From assembly GCA_023376005.1 (NCBI GenBank), contig CM042157.1:65898536-65962535 (forward strand): 64,000 nt of DNA, read 5' to 3'. The notes beneath the pieces were generated by a model. It worked only from the letters and a program-made list of their open reading frames with translations, was not told the DNA's origin and did not search any database. This DNA is from Doryteuthis pealeii (Eukaryota; Mollusca; Cephalopoda; Myopsida; Loliginidae). Below are positions 12,288-27,100 of the stretch, one piece after another. How positions within the stretch are numbered: position 1 is the first letter of the stretch; each line of letters begins with the position of its first letter. Both the position numbers and the translations under genes were made by a program.

Positions 12288-14466
12288 GCCCCCATTGGAG
12301 GAATTGGAAATCCGAGGAAGAATCGAGAGCATCCAACCAACAGCACTGTTAAGATCAAAAAGAATACTCAGAAGATTACTGGAGACCTGAGGAGACTTGC
12401 TGTCACTCAGCCTCTAGTGAGCCACAGTAGACAGGTGTGAAAAGAAATAAGAATTTGGCGAATAAGCAACACCAAATACTCAGGATTTACATTTTTGCAT
12501 TTCACCTTGGATGATTTGGACAGTCTCATTTTTAACCATAGGATGTTGCAAGATGATAACGGATGTACAATTAATAAACATGAGTATTAACTCATAGCTT
12601 CCCATTCCACCCGAATCCACCCGAACAAAATTATTCTTGTATTCCCAAATTGCCCGTATCCACCCAGATTTATATACACTGTTAAATTCGATTAAAATTC
12701 ACAAATTACGGTACTATGATCTTTTGAATGTGTGATACTATGATTGAAGACGAACATGGTCAGAATAGATAAATAAATAAATAAATGAATAAGAAAGAGA
12801 ATAGGTTAAAGCCAGGCATAAGTAAAAGGGGTGGGTGGTTGACCTTTTTACGAATCCAAAGATTAGGCCATAAAGTTTAGGAGACCTGTACGACCACCAT
12901 GAAGTTAGGCCACTTAGTGATAATATCTTATGCACCCAGGTATTAAAAGCAAAGAGGCTATTTTTATGAGAAAATCTCTTTTGAAAAAATTAATGGTCGA
13001 CATATTGAAGAAACTACGTCTGGAAAAAGATTTAATTACTTTAATTTTAAGGGTTAATGATGACTAGAAGTAGGCGATTGGATTTAAGTACTAGCCATCT
13101 GTGTGTTCCGGAGAAGATGGGTGAGGAAGGAGAGTTTGATATAAATACAGCTAAACTCCAGCACTGAGGCAGTCAACCCCGGGCCCTAGAGGTGTTAACA
13201 TCGGTAGTAGTAGTTTGCCCCGAATCCACAACGGGTGAAGTCAGTAGCCAGCCAGTTGAGATAGATTTCTAAAGTATCACAGACCCCCTTCTTCCATCCG
13301 CGTCTTGTTTACAAACACTTGTAGTTGTTGTTTGGTTTTTTTTAATCCTTGTGAACCTGTTTTCTGACTCGTGCCCTCAAACCGGCCAGCACAGAATATC
13401 ACAACGTTTGGGGTTCTAGACATCATGCATTGAAGGTGCAGAGCGCAGAACAGGTCGTCTCACAAATGTACAGACCCATTTTTAGCTGTTTTTACCAAAT
13501 CCTTGTGGGAACAGAGGGGTTTAGACCTAGAATTGCTTCTGGGAAGTTAAGAGTTGATATATAGATAATGAAAAAAAGGAGCCGGGTTAGCTCAGTCGGT
13601 AGAGCGTTCAGCTAGAAACCACAAGGTTCCAAGTTCGATACCAGTCCTCGCCAGCTCAGCGTATGAGTAGCACAGGTATCTGTGCGGTAAAGTAAGGAGC
13701 TGATGGTAGGTGTGGTGCTCCACCTCAGATGCTAAAAAACCATCTCCTTGGTCTAGCGCTATTAAAAAGGGGATAGACTCCCTCACTGACTGGCTGATAC
13801 CGACTTTAGGACGCCCCGTCGACTTTACTTTTACTTACTTATCTATTAATAATGGAGATTCACTTCCGGTTTTTGTTTGTAACAAAAATTACGTCACTGC
13901 TTACGTCACATTACTCAAATCATCATAACATAGAATAAATACACTCAAAATTTGAACATGCAACATTAGACAGTCCTCATTGTTTTTTAAAACAAGTTTT
14001 AATAAATACATGACTGGTATTATATATCTATATATAGTTTGTTTTATTTTAATACATATTTAAAGTTTACATTTCAGATTGTTTTATTTTTTAATCCTTC
14101 AATGAATTTGATGATTTTACTTACTTAGGGTACAAACTCGCTAACATTGAATTTTTTACTCCCACCCCTCAGGCAATATGTTTCAAAAATCTATTTTTAC
14201 ATCGCCCGGAGGGTATTTTTTTTATTTTGTACTAGTATAGATAATAATAAAAATAAATGATTGCATTTTTTTATGTTTGGGTTATTCATATAGCCTAATT
14301 TTAAAAATGTATCTCTCTATTATTTCAGTATGTAAAATGTATATTCACAGTATTTTAGAATGTAGATATATATATATATATTGTAAATATATGAATTTAT
14401 TAAATATATAATAGAAAATAATAATATACTATATAATTATTTATTCATAAATATATAAATTTATAG

Positions 14467-14504
<38 letters not shown>

Positions 14505-17500
14505 TAGAGAGAGAGAGAGAGATTGAGTATGTAAAATGTATCTCTCTATTATTTCAGTATGCCTGTGATATTACAGCTCAGGTTGTAGGTAAACCTTCTC
14601 CAGATTTTTTCAAAGCTGCACTCAATGACCTGGGACTTAAGCCTGAGGAGGTAAGATTTTATTTATTTATTTTTTATTGAGTTTTATTAAAAAAAAAATA
14701 TTTTAAAGAAAGAAAGAAGGAAGAGAAAGAAAAAAAAAGAAAAAAGAGGAAGAGAAAGAAAGAAAGAAAGGCCCAAAGTGAAGTGCTACATGTCATGGAC
14801 TGCTCAGCCACCAGGGTTCCATCCTTAAGCATCACGGGTTGCCACCCATGGCTAACAGGTGGCTCCATTGGGAGGAGGGTCTTACTCCTCTGCAGAGGTG
14901 CAGTTGGTGTATTCTACCGCCCTAAGTAAGTAAAGTCGTCAGGGTGACCTAAAGTCAGTATCAGCCAATCAGCGAGGGAGTCTATTCCCTTTTCACTAAC
15001 GCTAGATGAAAGAGATTGTTTTTGCATCTGAGTTGGAGCACCACAGCTACCATCAGCTTCTTACTTTACTGCACAGATCCCTGTGCTACTCATACGCTGA
15101 GTTGGCAAGGGCCGGTATCAAACTAGGAACCTTGTGGTTTCTAGCCAAATGCTCTACTGACTGAGCTAATCCAGCTCTATCATTCTCTACCAACCTAGGG
15201 TGAGGAAAACTGATCTGATACATTTGTAGGTTTAATAAAAGCAAAAAAAAGGAATGAGCATTTTCCTGGATTTAATCCTGAAGTGGATTATGTTGGAGTA
15301 TTTTGTAATGTAAGGTGTGCTGTAACCCACCACTTAAACTTATAGACTCTGCATGGCTGTGTGGCTTAAAGCCAGTCAATCAACACACTCAAATACGTGG
15401 TTAGTTAACTACTTACTGCATTTGACGGCATATAGGACACCCTTTTTTTCCAAAATTTTGGCTGAAAAAATTGCTTTGTGTTTCATACATCGTAGGTGAA
15501 GTTTTAGACCTCCCGTAGGCCTAGGCTAATCTTCTCTATGATGCTCACTAACCCAGCCTACGCTAAGTACTTTTACCTACCCAAAACTCCACGCATCCTT
15601 ATTTTATTGCTGGTATTGTTATAATCAAGGTTAACAGGAGCGTATGGTGGCAAAGAAAAAACAAACACTAAAAACTTTTTTTCCTGAATCTGACCTGCTG
15701 AAATGGAGGTGCGTCTTATATGCCCGTGTGCCTGATATTGAAAGCCATTCATTTGCACATATTCAACATGGACGAGCGGATCAGCTACTGCTTAACACAA
15801 GGATTCTTCACTAAGGCACAACTAAAGGATCCTACTTAACACTAAGGAACAAGCAAAGGATTCTTTACTATGGAACAACCAAAGGATTCTACGTCACACA
15901 CAGGAACAACTAAGGATTCTTTATTAAGGAACACGAGGGATCTCCACTGTAAAGTGCTCTCACTTGAAGCCTTAAAATGGTCATAAAAATCATAACAGAT
16001 TATGTAATCTTTATTGAATCCTGTCTGAAATAAATAACCATCAACGTTGCATTCTGGATAAAATGAATCTTCTAATTACTATAAAAAGGTGCTTGACAAA
16101 TATGCACCATTAAATTTGACTTTTTCTGCAATCTCATTAATAGAAGATAGTCACAGAATTATTTTGTTATATAATGTATGAAATTTTGATAATGCTCTAA
16201 CGTCAGGCATTTTTGTGAAATTTTCTGTTTTGAAAAAAAAACAAACTTACAAGCCAGTATCAAAACATAAACAAAGCACACAGGACTGGCTTTGTTTTAA
16301 AAAAATGATGTAAAGATGTATTCTATTTTTTGCAGGTAATACAACATAGCAGGTATTTAAAAAGGTATTTTCATGTCCACATTTGTACCCCCCAATTTTG
16401 AAGCTTTAATAATTATTTGAAATGAATTTAATTGTTATTAAGAACACATTTTCAGATTACCCATACTTTTGACCTTGAGCTCAAAGACTTAGCTTGCTGC
16501 TAACCATTACGCCAAATGCTGTAAAACAAGTCATGTACATTCTATTTACTTTATTTTCTGGCGGAAGTGCAACATTGGAACCGCTAAAAAAGTTTTATAA
16601 TAACATAGAAATTATTTTTTTTTTTTCAAATATGTAGGAATTAAGTATAATCGCTGTATTGGACGGCATATAAGATGCACCCCCATTTCAGTAGGTCAGA
16701 TTCAGGAAAAAAAAGTTTAGTGTATTTATAATGATAATAACGATTGTATACAGTGCTCAGGTGCACCACAACTCATCAAAGTCTCATGTTAAGTACACAG
16801 AATAATGTATTAGTGTCAGGAACATGAACAGTTTACAGTAGTAATATGCATGTATGTGTGCACGTGTGTGCATATGTGTGTGGAGAGGGGCATCAGGTAT
16901 AGTGTCGGCGGACTACAGGAAGCATGGAGGCTTTGAAAGATTCAGTGTTTCGGCAGCCTAGAACAGATGCAGGCAGCTTATTCCATGTCTCCGCAATTCT
17001 GAGCGTGAAGAAATCTTTCCGAAAGTCACGTGAGCAGTGCTGTTTTCTGACTTTGTAGGCATGCCCTCGTGTGTTAGAAAGATGGAGATCAAAAAGGTGC
17101 TCAAGGTTGCTGTTGTTAAGATGATTAATGACCTTATGAGTGTTTAACCTTTGAACCACTGGGGATATTTGGATAATTCAAACAGTTTTGAACTCTATTT
17201 ACAGAGCTCTAAATGAGTAATGAGATTAAATAAAAATAAGCTCAAATAAAAAAAATCAACTGTGAATGCTAAATTAAGGAATAACTCAATGTATTAGTAG
17301 CACAGGGATCTGTGCAGTAAAGTGGAGAGCTGATGCAAAAACAATCTCTTTGGTCTAGCGCTAGTGAAAAGTGGATAGACTCCCTCACTGATTGGCTGAT
17401 ACTGACTATCGTGCCTTCTACTTCACAGAGAGTATCCTGTCCAAGGTGTATCGCCACTTTTCGTCACACGTAGCTTAACTCTCTCAAGCAAGAATAACAA

Positions 17501-19771
17501 AAACCGTGGGTAGAGTAGTTTCGTTTTTATTCTTCCACAAGAAAGGATAAGAAACTGTTCTCCAAGAGAAGAACGAGAGGCGAGTCACGTCTACTCGATA
17601 GGTAATTGGGAAAGGAATTAAAAGTTCCGCTTACTTGCAGGGAATGCTAGGTAGCTGGAAGATTGTCCTTCCGGTTGCGAGAGATAGCAGCGGAGGTAAA
17701 CAAGGCAAGAAGGAAATAAAAGGTGGGCGAGCCAGGACACCGACTTTAGGCCACCCCAACAACTTTACTTACTTACTTTTTTATATAAATAATGTGATTA
17801 AATAACAATAAACTCAAATAAAAAAAAATCAACTGTGAATGTTAAATTAAGGAATAACACTACTTTGATAGTCCTCAGATATGCGTATTTACCATGTACC
17901 CCACGTGTACAGGTTAGGTACAAGGCCCTATTAATGTGGAACCACTGTGTTGATCCCGTTGGCATTCCCCTTCAAGGGGGTCGCCTCAGGCACTGGGCAA
18001 TAAACCCAGCCCTGCCCCTTTAAATCAAGGGGGCAGGTATTGCCTGGGGGGATAGCCCCCTGGGATCAACAATGTTAGCTTGTACAATCCAGGGCCGAAG
18101 CCAGTGGACCCCACCATGAGGAGTGGGATTGTAGACATGCACACACAGACAAATGGTGAGGAAATTACTGAATTTCTTGCAAGGAACTTTTTTTCAGGAT
18201 TTAATGCTTAATTGGATTATGTAATCTTTATTGATTTAATGTTACATATTAATTGGATCCCTATTACATTTGTAAGGTAGCGTAGAAATCATTATGGCGA
18301 TCAGTATAGCTGATGGCCTTGAGAGTGAGTGACAGCGTTTGACCTCACTCTGATCTTGCGTTCTGGGGATGATCGTGAGAATCGGAAGGCAATAGAAGGC
18401 CCTTCCAGTTTAAGGTGTAAGCAACTCAGTTAGTCAGTTGGAGAGTTAGGACTTAGAAGCGAAGCTAGCAAGATGTGAGTCTCCGCGCGCATTGTCTGGT
18501 CTGGGGGTTTATGGAATAAAATAACATCATTGTAAATCGAAGTCTTGTTGTTATTACTAAAAGCTAACAATAGCAAAAGGCTTCTGATAACAAGAAATCC
18601 CTAGCAACAGAAACCAGACCCGGAACCCTCAATAGAAGACCAGACGAGACCTTAGAAGATATACCAGATCCGGCCAGAAGAGTAGACGACCAGAGTAAGA
18701 AGACGTAAGAAAGTATATAACATATAGATATATAGTGCCGGTAAAGAGGTATGCAACATATACCTATTTGGTACCGTCCAAGAAAAGGCACTACGTAACA
18801 TTAGAACGTGATACCAATCATTTATGAATTAAAACTAGAACTAAACTGTATTACCATTTGATATCTCACATCTTTCAACAATGATATCATTGTGCAGCAC
18901 CCCCACCCCTATCTTGCTCTCGGGATAAACTTGTCCAGTTTGTTGAACACTACCGACTTGTATTTAAAATGTAATCAGCCCTTTCATCAGTATTCTTTTT
19001 TGTTCATTTTTATTAAGTGTATAAGTCTTGACAGTGTAAGGTACAAGGTTATAATATATGGTATAACAGGTTGAAACAAACAGCTCCAACAAGGGTGTTG
19101 AACATAACAATATGGACTTTAATAAAAGCACATGGAGACATATATGACATGAAGTACATATACATGAAACAAGATACATAGTGGATAATATACGTACATA
19201 GATACATAAGAAGAGTGACATAGAAGATATGTTTAGTTATGGAGAGTCCATAGACTAAGGTCACTTACTGGTGTCTGTAATGAGGGCCGAAGCCCCCACA
19301 CGAGAAGGTGTAGACATAAATGTCTAACCCATTGTAGTCACGTCCCGAGAAACGAGAGATAGTTTGAAACTGTCGCTTAAATACCACAGACCCCTGGTGA
19401 TCAAGCCTGGAACCCAGAGGGAAGATAACTTTTCCAGATCCAAGGGAAGACAATCCAACAACAGTATTCAAGCTCACTTCTGTTACACAATTGAATAAGC
19501 CTCCTTATTCACACCATACATATGTGTGTGATCATAATCCATTAGCGCTGTCAGAAGAGATTCCCATGACAAAATCTGCAGAGATGTAGGTTTGTTCTGG
19601 TCAGTCTACACTGGTGTGACCATATGTAGATGTCCATAGGAGAATGTGACATATGGGTTCGTCCTTGCTTCTTCAAGATTTTTTGAATGACCCACGTATA
19701 TATGCATGTTTAATCACGAAAACATTCCTGATCATAGAAATTGGGCAACTTTAGCATCGTAAGTAGGACCC

Positions 19772-19812
<41 letters not shown>

Positions 19813-21089
19813 TTTGATATATTGAAAAAACAAATGATGTTTACAAATGCTTGAGGTCATCTTTTTTAAACAATTTTACATCAGGCTCTTTTGAGTCTTA
19901 TTATAAACTGTAATGCTTCTGATTTTTAAAAATTAAAAATAAAATTCATTTTATTTTTAATACAGATAACGCATTTTTTGAAAAATTCCAACTTTGACTA
20001 ACAGCGTTCTGTTTGCGCATTCTTCTTCTAACGGTCATTTCATCCCGTATTTTCTCTTGTTGAAGACCGCTCTATTACATACGGTCGATACAGATATTCC
20101 GAGGGACCTCACAACAGTGAGGGGGGGGCGATGTGCAGTTAAAACCGTTGAGGGGAAGGCCCCGAAACGGTGCACATTCTCTCCTGATGATCCCAAGCAT
20201 TTGTAAACATCATTTGTTTTTTCAATATATCAAATTCACACTGTTGGATTAATTTCCTTTTATTTCACATATATATATATATATATACCTTTTGAAAGGA
20301 AGGAAAAACTCCTTAAAATTTCAGTCTCATCAGACAGGCGGCACAGATAAAAATAAATTAAAAACCTGAAAAATTTTTTACTGGAATCCCGCAAATGTGT
20401 GTTTCAATTCATTTTTATCTGTGCCACCTTTCTGATGAGACTGAAATTTTAAGGAGTTTTAGGAATTTATTTAAATTTCTAAAAGCCTTTTAAGTTTTGG
20501 TTGAAATAAATTTATTACAGGATGACGGTTTATTGAGTTTTTCCTTCCTTTCAAAGGTAAATATTACTCTGTATTTAATCTAAAATAGATTATTATGCAT
20601 TGAGCTCTCTCTAGAGATTTATAAAAATCCTTGTATTTGCACCTACTAAAACATGCAATAATTATACAGTGAGATTTTGAAGATCCCATGTAGAATCATT
20701 CCTTACTACCGGTTTTGGATACCTTACAATGTAAGGTCCTTACATATATATATATATATGTATATATATATGCGATAGGCATCAAGACAAATATAGGTTA
20801 TGTGGCTGTGCGTGAACTACCATTACCATTGACTAGATGATTTGGCATTCTCCATTTGTGGCGTCGGCTGGTGGCCCAGATGTGGAGTTTCTGCACTTCA
20901 CTCTGTGGTCCAGTGGTTGAATCTCTAGTGGCGGAGATTGTGGTATGCACTGCTGATGAGACCTAAGGATGCCGAAACAGCTGTCCAGTGCTCCGAATGT
21001 TGCACATGGTGTTTGCCGAGTTGTCTGGTCATGGTAATTTAATTCAATTATCAATATATATATATATATTTATGCATGTGTGTGTGTGT

Positions 21090-21125
<36 letters not shown>

Positions 21126-24100
21126 AAATAAGGAATCAAATCTGAGAGTATGCTGAAAATAGAAAAACATCAAGTATTCCAAAAGATGAGTTTTATTCTT
21201 GATGGTGAAGTTGACGTTATAACGTTTTGGTTTTTGCAACAATCAATCACCTGGTCATGTCAAGCCCTAGCACCTATATGATTGTCCCTACCGTATTGTT
21301 CTTATGGTAAAACTGAATCTAGTGGTGAGGTTCCAATTATGGAGCTCTGGGAAGTGTGAAGTACCCCTACATTGCCATTACTCCCAGGCCCACATTGACC
21401 TGGAGTGGTAGTATCTGTTAGGCCTACCAAGTACGACCACTTTTAAACTTAACATCATGATACTCATCTTTTAAATGAATTTTATATATTAATTAATCAT
21501 AGTAGAAATACCTAATTAAATTAGAAATTGACCGAAAAAATTGTTTTAAATGTATTATAAATAAATTACATGTGTAATATTATTTTGCTTTTTTTTTTTT
21601 TACTGATGCTCATTATATTAGTACTTTTTGACTTTAAATAATTTGACCTTAAATAATTGATTTAGTTAATTTTAATTCGTTTTTAAAATGAAAAGCAGAC
21701 GAAAAAATGGTTATACCTACGTTGTTGCCTAGAAAAATATGTAGTTGCTTGAAACACCAGTGTGCTCCGACCAATCTATGAATACGGATTTGTCAATTTT
21801 ATTTTATTTTTCATTTTTAACCCTTTAAAAAACTCTAACAATAACAGAAGCTAAGAATTAAAATTGTGTCCATATTAGTAGTTGAAAGATTTCGCCATTT
21901 TATTCAAATGAAAATGTAACCATAAACTTGTTTTGAAACAATTTTAATTTTTCCATAATTTTTGTACATGATAACAATTCAAATCCAATTAATTGCTTGT
22001 TGAGTTGAAGTTAAAAGAAATGTATTTGTTTATTTTCCTTTTTTTTACTTCTAAAGACGTAACAATAAAAAGAATATGTGAATTGAAAATTTAAATTCTT
22101 TGTATTGCAATATCTATGTTTGCTTAAACTCAAGATAGTATTTTAAAAACACATTGTTTTAAAATGTTCTCATTAGTTCTCTAAAAAATTAAGATTTTTT
22201 TTACCATTAGTATTAATTACAAAACAACAATTTTCATAAAAGTTTTTATCTTCAAATTTCACATGAAATCTATGATATTTAAACATGGCAATTCTTAAGA
22301 ACTGAAAAGTTGCACTTGTTTTTCGTATTTACATATTATCAAAAATTCTTGAAATGTTGGAATACTGGATATTGTCAGAAATACTTGAAATAAATTTGGT
22401 CTCACAACTAATTGTTGAGTACACAGACTATTTAAATCCAGTAGGTACCTTCAATTAAAGATTAAAACTTCAGGTTTGGTCCGTATTAGTCACCGTTGAT
22501 TTCCTATCGCCGTTTTAGAAGATAATTAGTTAACACCCCCACACCCCACACCCATCCCCCAAAAAACCCATTGAATTGAAAATTTAAATTCTTTGTATTG
22601 CAATTGGCGATATCCCGCACAAACAATCACAGATGCGGACTATGCTGATGACCTTGCACTTCTTGCAGATACACCGGCACAGGCTGAGTCACTGCTACAT
22701 AGCTTAGCGGAGGCAACAAAGAATATAGGCCTCTATGTGAACTCCGGTAAAACAGAGTTCATGAGTTTTAAAAATGAAGGAAACATCTCCACACTCAACA
22801 GCAAGCCTCTTAAGCCAGTAGAACAATTCACGTACCTAGGTGGTAATATCTCCTCCACAGAGAGCGATGTTAATACACGGATAGCAAAGGCATGGTCAGC
22901 CACAAATAGTTTATCAGTCATATGGAGGTCCGATCTCCCTGGCAAGCTGAAGCGGCAGCTCTTCCAGGCTGTGGTTGTGTCGGTGTTGCTGTATGGCTGC
23001 ACCACCTGGACCTTAACAAAGCGTCTTGAGAATAAGCTAGATGGGAGCTGCACAAGAATGCTGTGTGCAGTCGTGAATAAGTCATGGAAACAGCACCCCA
23101 CAAGGAAACAGCTGTACGATCACCTGCCCCCCCCATCTCACAAACTATCTGAGTGAGACGGACAAGGCGTGCAGGACACTGCTGGAGAAGCAAGGATGAA
23201 CTCATAAGCGACATTCTCCTGTGGAAGCCAACACATGGACATGCAAGTGTGGGGCACCCAGCAAGGACTTACATTGACCAACTATGTGAAGATGCTGGCT
23301 GCTCTGCAGAGGATCTTCCAGGTGTAATGAATGATAGGGAAGGCTAGCCAAAGATTGTCATGGATACCCGTGCTGCATGCGCGACATGATGATGATGTAT
23401 TGCAATATCTATTTTTGCTTAAACTCAAGATAGTATTTTAAAAACACATTGTTTTAAAACGTTCCCATTATTTCTCTAAAAAATTAAGATTTTTTTTACC
23501 ATTAGTTTTAATTACAAAACAACAATTTTCATAAAAGTTTTTATCTTCAAATTTCGCCCATGAAATCTATGATATTTAAACATGGCAATTCTTAAGAACT
23601 GAAAAGTTGCACTTTTTTTTCGTACTTACATATTATCAAAAATTCTTGAAATGTTGGAATACTGGATATTGTTGGAAATACTTGAAATAAATTTGGTCTC
23701 ACAACTAATTCTTGAGTACACAGGCTATTTAAATCCAGGAGGGTGCCTTCGATTAAAGATTAAAACTTCAAGTCACCGTTGATTTCCTATCACCGTTTAG
23801 AAGATAAAAATAAATCAACAGTTTCTAAGGATAGTATTCATCAATTTTATTGTAATTTTTAACCTATTAAAACTCTAACAATAAAGAAACTAAGAATTAA
23901 AAATCATTTTATTCGAATGAAAATGTTAGTTTAATTTATACAAATATGTGACCCTATACTGGTGAATATTTTAAAACTTTTTCATGATATTTTTATTTAC
24001 ATTTAAAATAATTTTTTTTTAAAAATGTAACCATAAACCATAAATTTTAATTTTCTACAATTTTTTATGCATGACAACAATTAAAGTGAATGTACAATTT

Positions 24101-27100
24101 AAGAATATGGACAAAGATTTGATGTTACGTTAAAATTTAGTCTGAAAAAAATTATACTTCATATTATCAGCATATCCAAAGCAAAATATTCTTTTTAACT
24201 CGCTCTAAAAAAATAATTCAATGGATAAGAATACATACAAATTACATATTTAGAAAGATTATTTTATTTTCTTTCTAACCATATAAATATTTTAAAGATT
24301 GAACCATAAATTTGCAATAAAAAAGAATTTGATTTTTCATTAAAATTTAGTCTGAAAAAAATGATATTTCGTATTATTGGCATATCCGAAGCAAAATTTT
24401 TTTTAACTTGCTCTAAAAATAATTCAATGGAAAGTTACTATTAACCATTATAAAATGTTATTGACAACAGTTCACGTTTCTCTGACTTAGACTTGGCTGA
24501 ATACGACCGTGTGAAAGGGAACTGACTGAGAAGTTAGTTAGAAATTAGTCGCGAGGGTTGTCTGCTCCCAAGATGCCGTCTTCTCACCGCACGGTTAAAA
24601 ACACTTTTGGGCTTCAGGTTTTTGATAAAGATATCTTGTTAAATAATCAAGTCTTGCTTCATCCTTAGAAACAAAGAAATGAGCACAGACAAACTAGCCC
24701 AGCAGCCCTCCTCCCCATTATAGACTCTATATAAAGTGGGTATATAACATATGTTCAATTGAAACAGATTAGCATTATCGCTTCCGCATGCTCACCCTCT
24801 CTCTCTATCATTCCCCTACTTATTCATTCTTATTATATTTTTTCTGTGTAGCATGTCCTTTTATTATAAATAAAGAAAAAGAACCGAATGGTCCATCATT
24901 TAACTGAGGTGATAACACTCAAGAAATAAGAATTTTGGCGGATAAGCAACACCAGATAATCGGGATTTACATTTTTGCATTTTATCTTGGACAATTTGGA
25001 AGGTCTCATTTTAAACTAGAGGGTGTTTCAAGATGATAACAGTCATACAATTAAAGAACACAAGCATTAATATAGAAAGTTGCTGATAGCTTTTTAATCT
25101 AGTGCTCACCTACTCTCTTTCTTTCTTTCTTATATTTTTTCTGTGTAGCATGTCCTTTTTCTTCCCTTTCTTTCTTTATAATAAAAAAATTTAATTTAAT
25201 TATTTAGCTGAGATGAAGACACCCATAAGAAATAAGAATTCAGTGGATAAGCAATACCAGATAATCAGAATTTACCTTTTTGCATTTCATCTTAGACAAT
25301 TTGGATGGTCTCATTTTTAACCAGAGGGTGTTGCAAGATGATTAACGGTCATACTTTTAAGGAACACAAGTATTAATATAAAGATTTGATAATTATTTTT
25401 TTGCTCACATTTTGCTATCTAATACAAATACTTTGCAAACAGATCTGCTTGACCAATGGTTGGGACCCCAACAGGTATTACCATTCTGGGTCAGATACGA
25501 CCTGGGAATAATGGCAAGGGGTACTCTACAATTCTCAGATATCCCGAACTTGAGCCTCACCACCAGATGCAGTTGAGTGACATACCCCGGACACCCCTTT
25601 TTGGGAGTGGTCTTACTCCTCTACATCCCCCACCAACAGGGAAGACACAATGAAAGATTTAACAGGTTGGTTGGATTTTACGGCATGTCAACCCTTGTTG
25701 GGTTATTTTATGCCAAAGACATTTTGTTTTATTCATCCTTGATGGGTACTGAATTTTTTAAAAACTCAACTTTTTTTTAAAACACGTTTTTCTATTCAAC
25801 CCATAGATGGGACCCTAACAGGTGCCACCACTTCAGGTCAGAGTTGACCTGGGAGTAATGTTGAGGAAGGGGTACTCCACATTCCCCAGAACTCCAGAAC
25901 TGGAATTTCACCATCAGATAGAGTTTAAGGTATTTACCACACATCCCACTTATACAGGTCAGACATAAGGTCCTATTAATGTGAGACTACCCACGAACTG
26001 AAACTCATGGCATGGCATGCACAAAAAATACATGGATCCTCTCGGCATTCCTCCTCAAGGGGGTGCCTCAGGCACTGGACAATAAACCCAGCCCTACCCC
26101 TTTAAATCAAGGGGGCAGGTGTTGCTTGGAGGGATGGCCCCCTGGGAACATGCCATTAATTATATCACTGGTCCAGTAGCCGAAGCCACAGGACGTAGGG
26201 CCTGAGAGCTCTACATCAGATATAGTTTAATGTCATACCCAGGACATTAAGACCCTCAGCCACTGTCTTCTAGCACATATATGATAAAAAGGGTTGGAGT
26301 TTACTATAAGGACAATAGCATTGGACAGTCATATAGGTGCTAGGGCTTAAAGTAAGGACCAAAGTGTTGCATGTTATAGACTGATCAGCCACCATTTCAT
26401 ATTTTTATAAGATTCTAAAAACAAATATTTATTCAACAACTACTTTAGTTTATTATCATTATCTAATAATTTTTGTAGAAGAACTCTATTGAAAATTGAC
26501 CCCCCCCCTTTTAAACAGAACAAATATTGATGTATAATTTTTCTTTTATAAGATAATAGTCAATTAAATATTTACTGATAAGAGCTGGGACACTAAAACG
26601 TACTATCACTCAGAGTAAACCTGAGAGTAATGGCAATGAAGGAGTACTCCACATTCCCCAGAGCTCTAGATTTGAAACCTCACCATCAGATAGAGTTTAA
26701 TGTCATACACAGGACATTAAGACCCTAAGCCACTGTCTTCTAACACATGTATGATGAAAACAATGAAAGTTATTCTAGATTCTATTTATAGCTCGTATAA
26801 ATAAGATATGTTTTCTTATCTGTGTAACCAAGTATGCGTTGTTTTTTTGGGGGTTTTGTTGTTTATTTTTATTTATTTATTAGTTGTGTTGCATGAAGGA
26901 TAACTATTTTTATCGTCAAATTTCATTATCAGTGAAAAAAAAAAAAAAGAAAAAGAAAGAAAGTCGTCTGAGTTACTCAACCATGACTTTTAAAGGATTC
27001 CATGTTTTTTGTTTTTGTTATTTGTATTTTTTTTTAAAGATTTTTTTTTTTTTTTTTTTTTTATAGACTGAAACCTAAATGTGTCCCCATTCTTTTCATT

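Noticed and set aside
13581..13655. tRNA gene
   Set aside because: Boxes A and B are present, but the acceptor and anticodon stems do not close and the sequence is followed by a SINE body found in about ten other places.
18290..18560. Complete LTR retrotransposon
   Set aside because: No second LTR, primer-binding site or gag-pol words were found; left as a low-confidence repeat.
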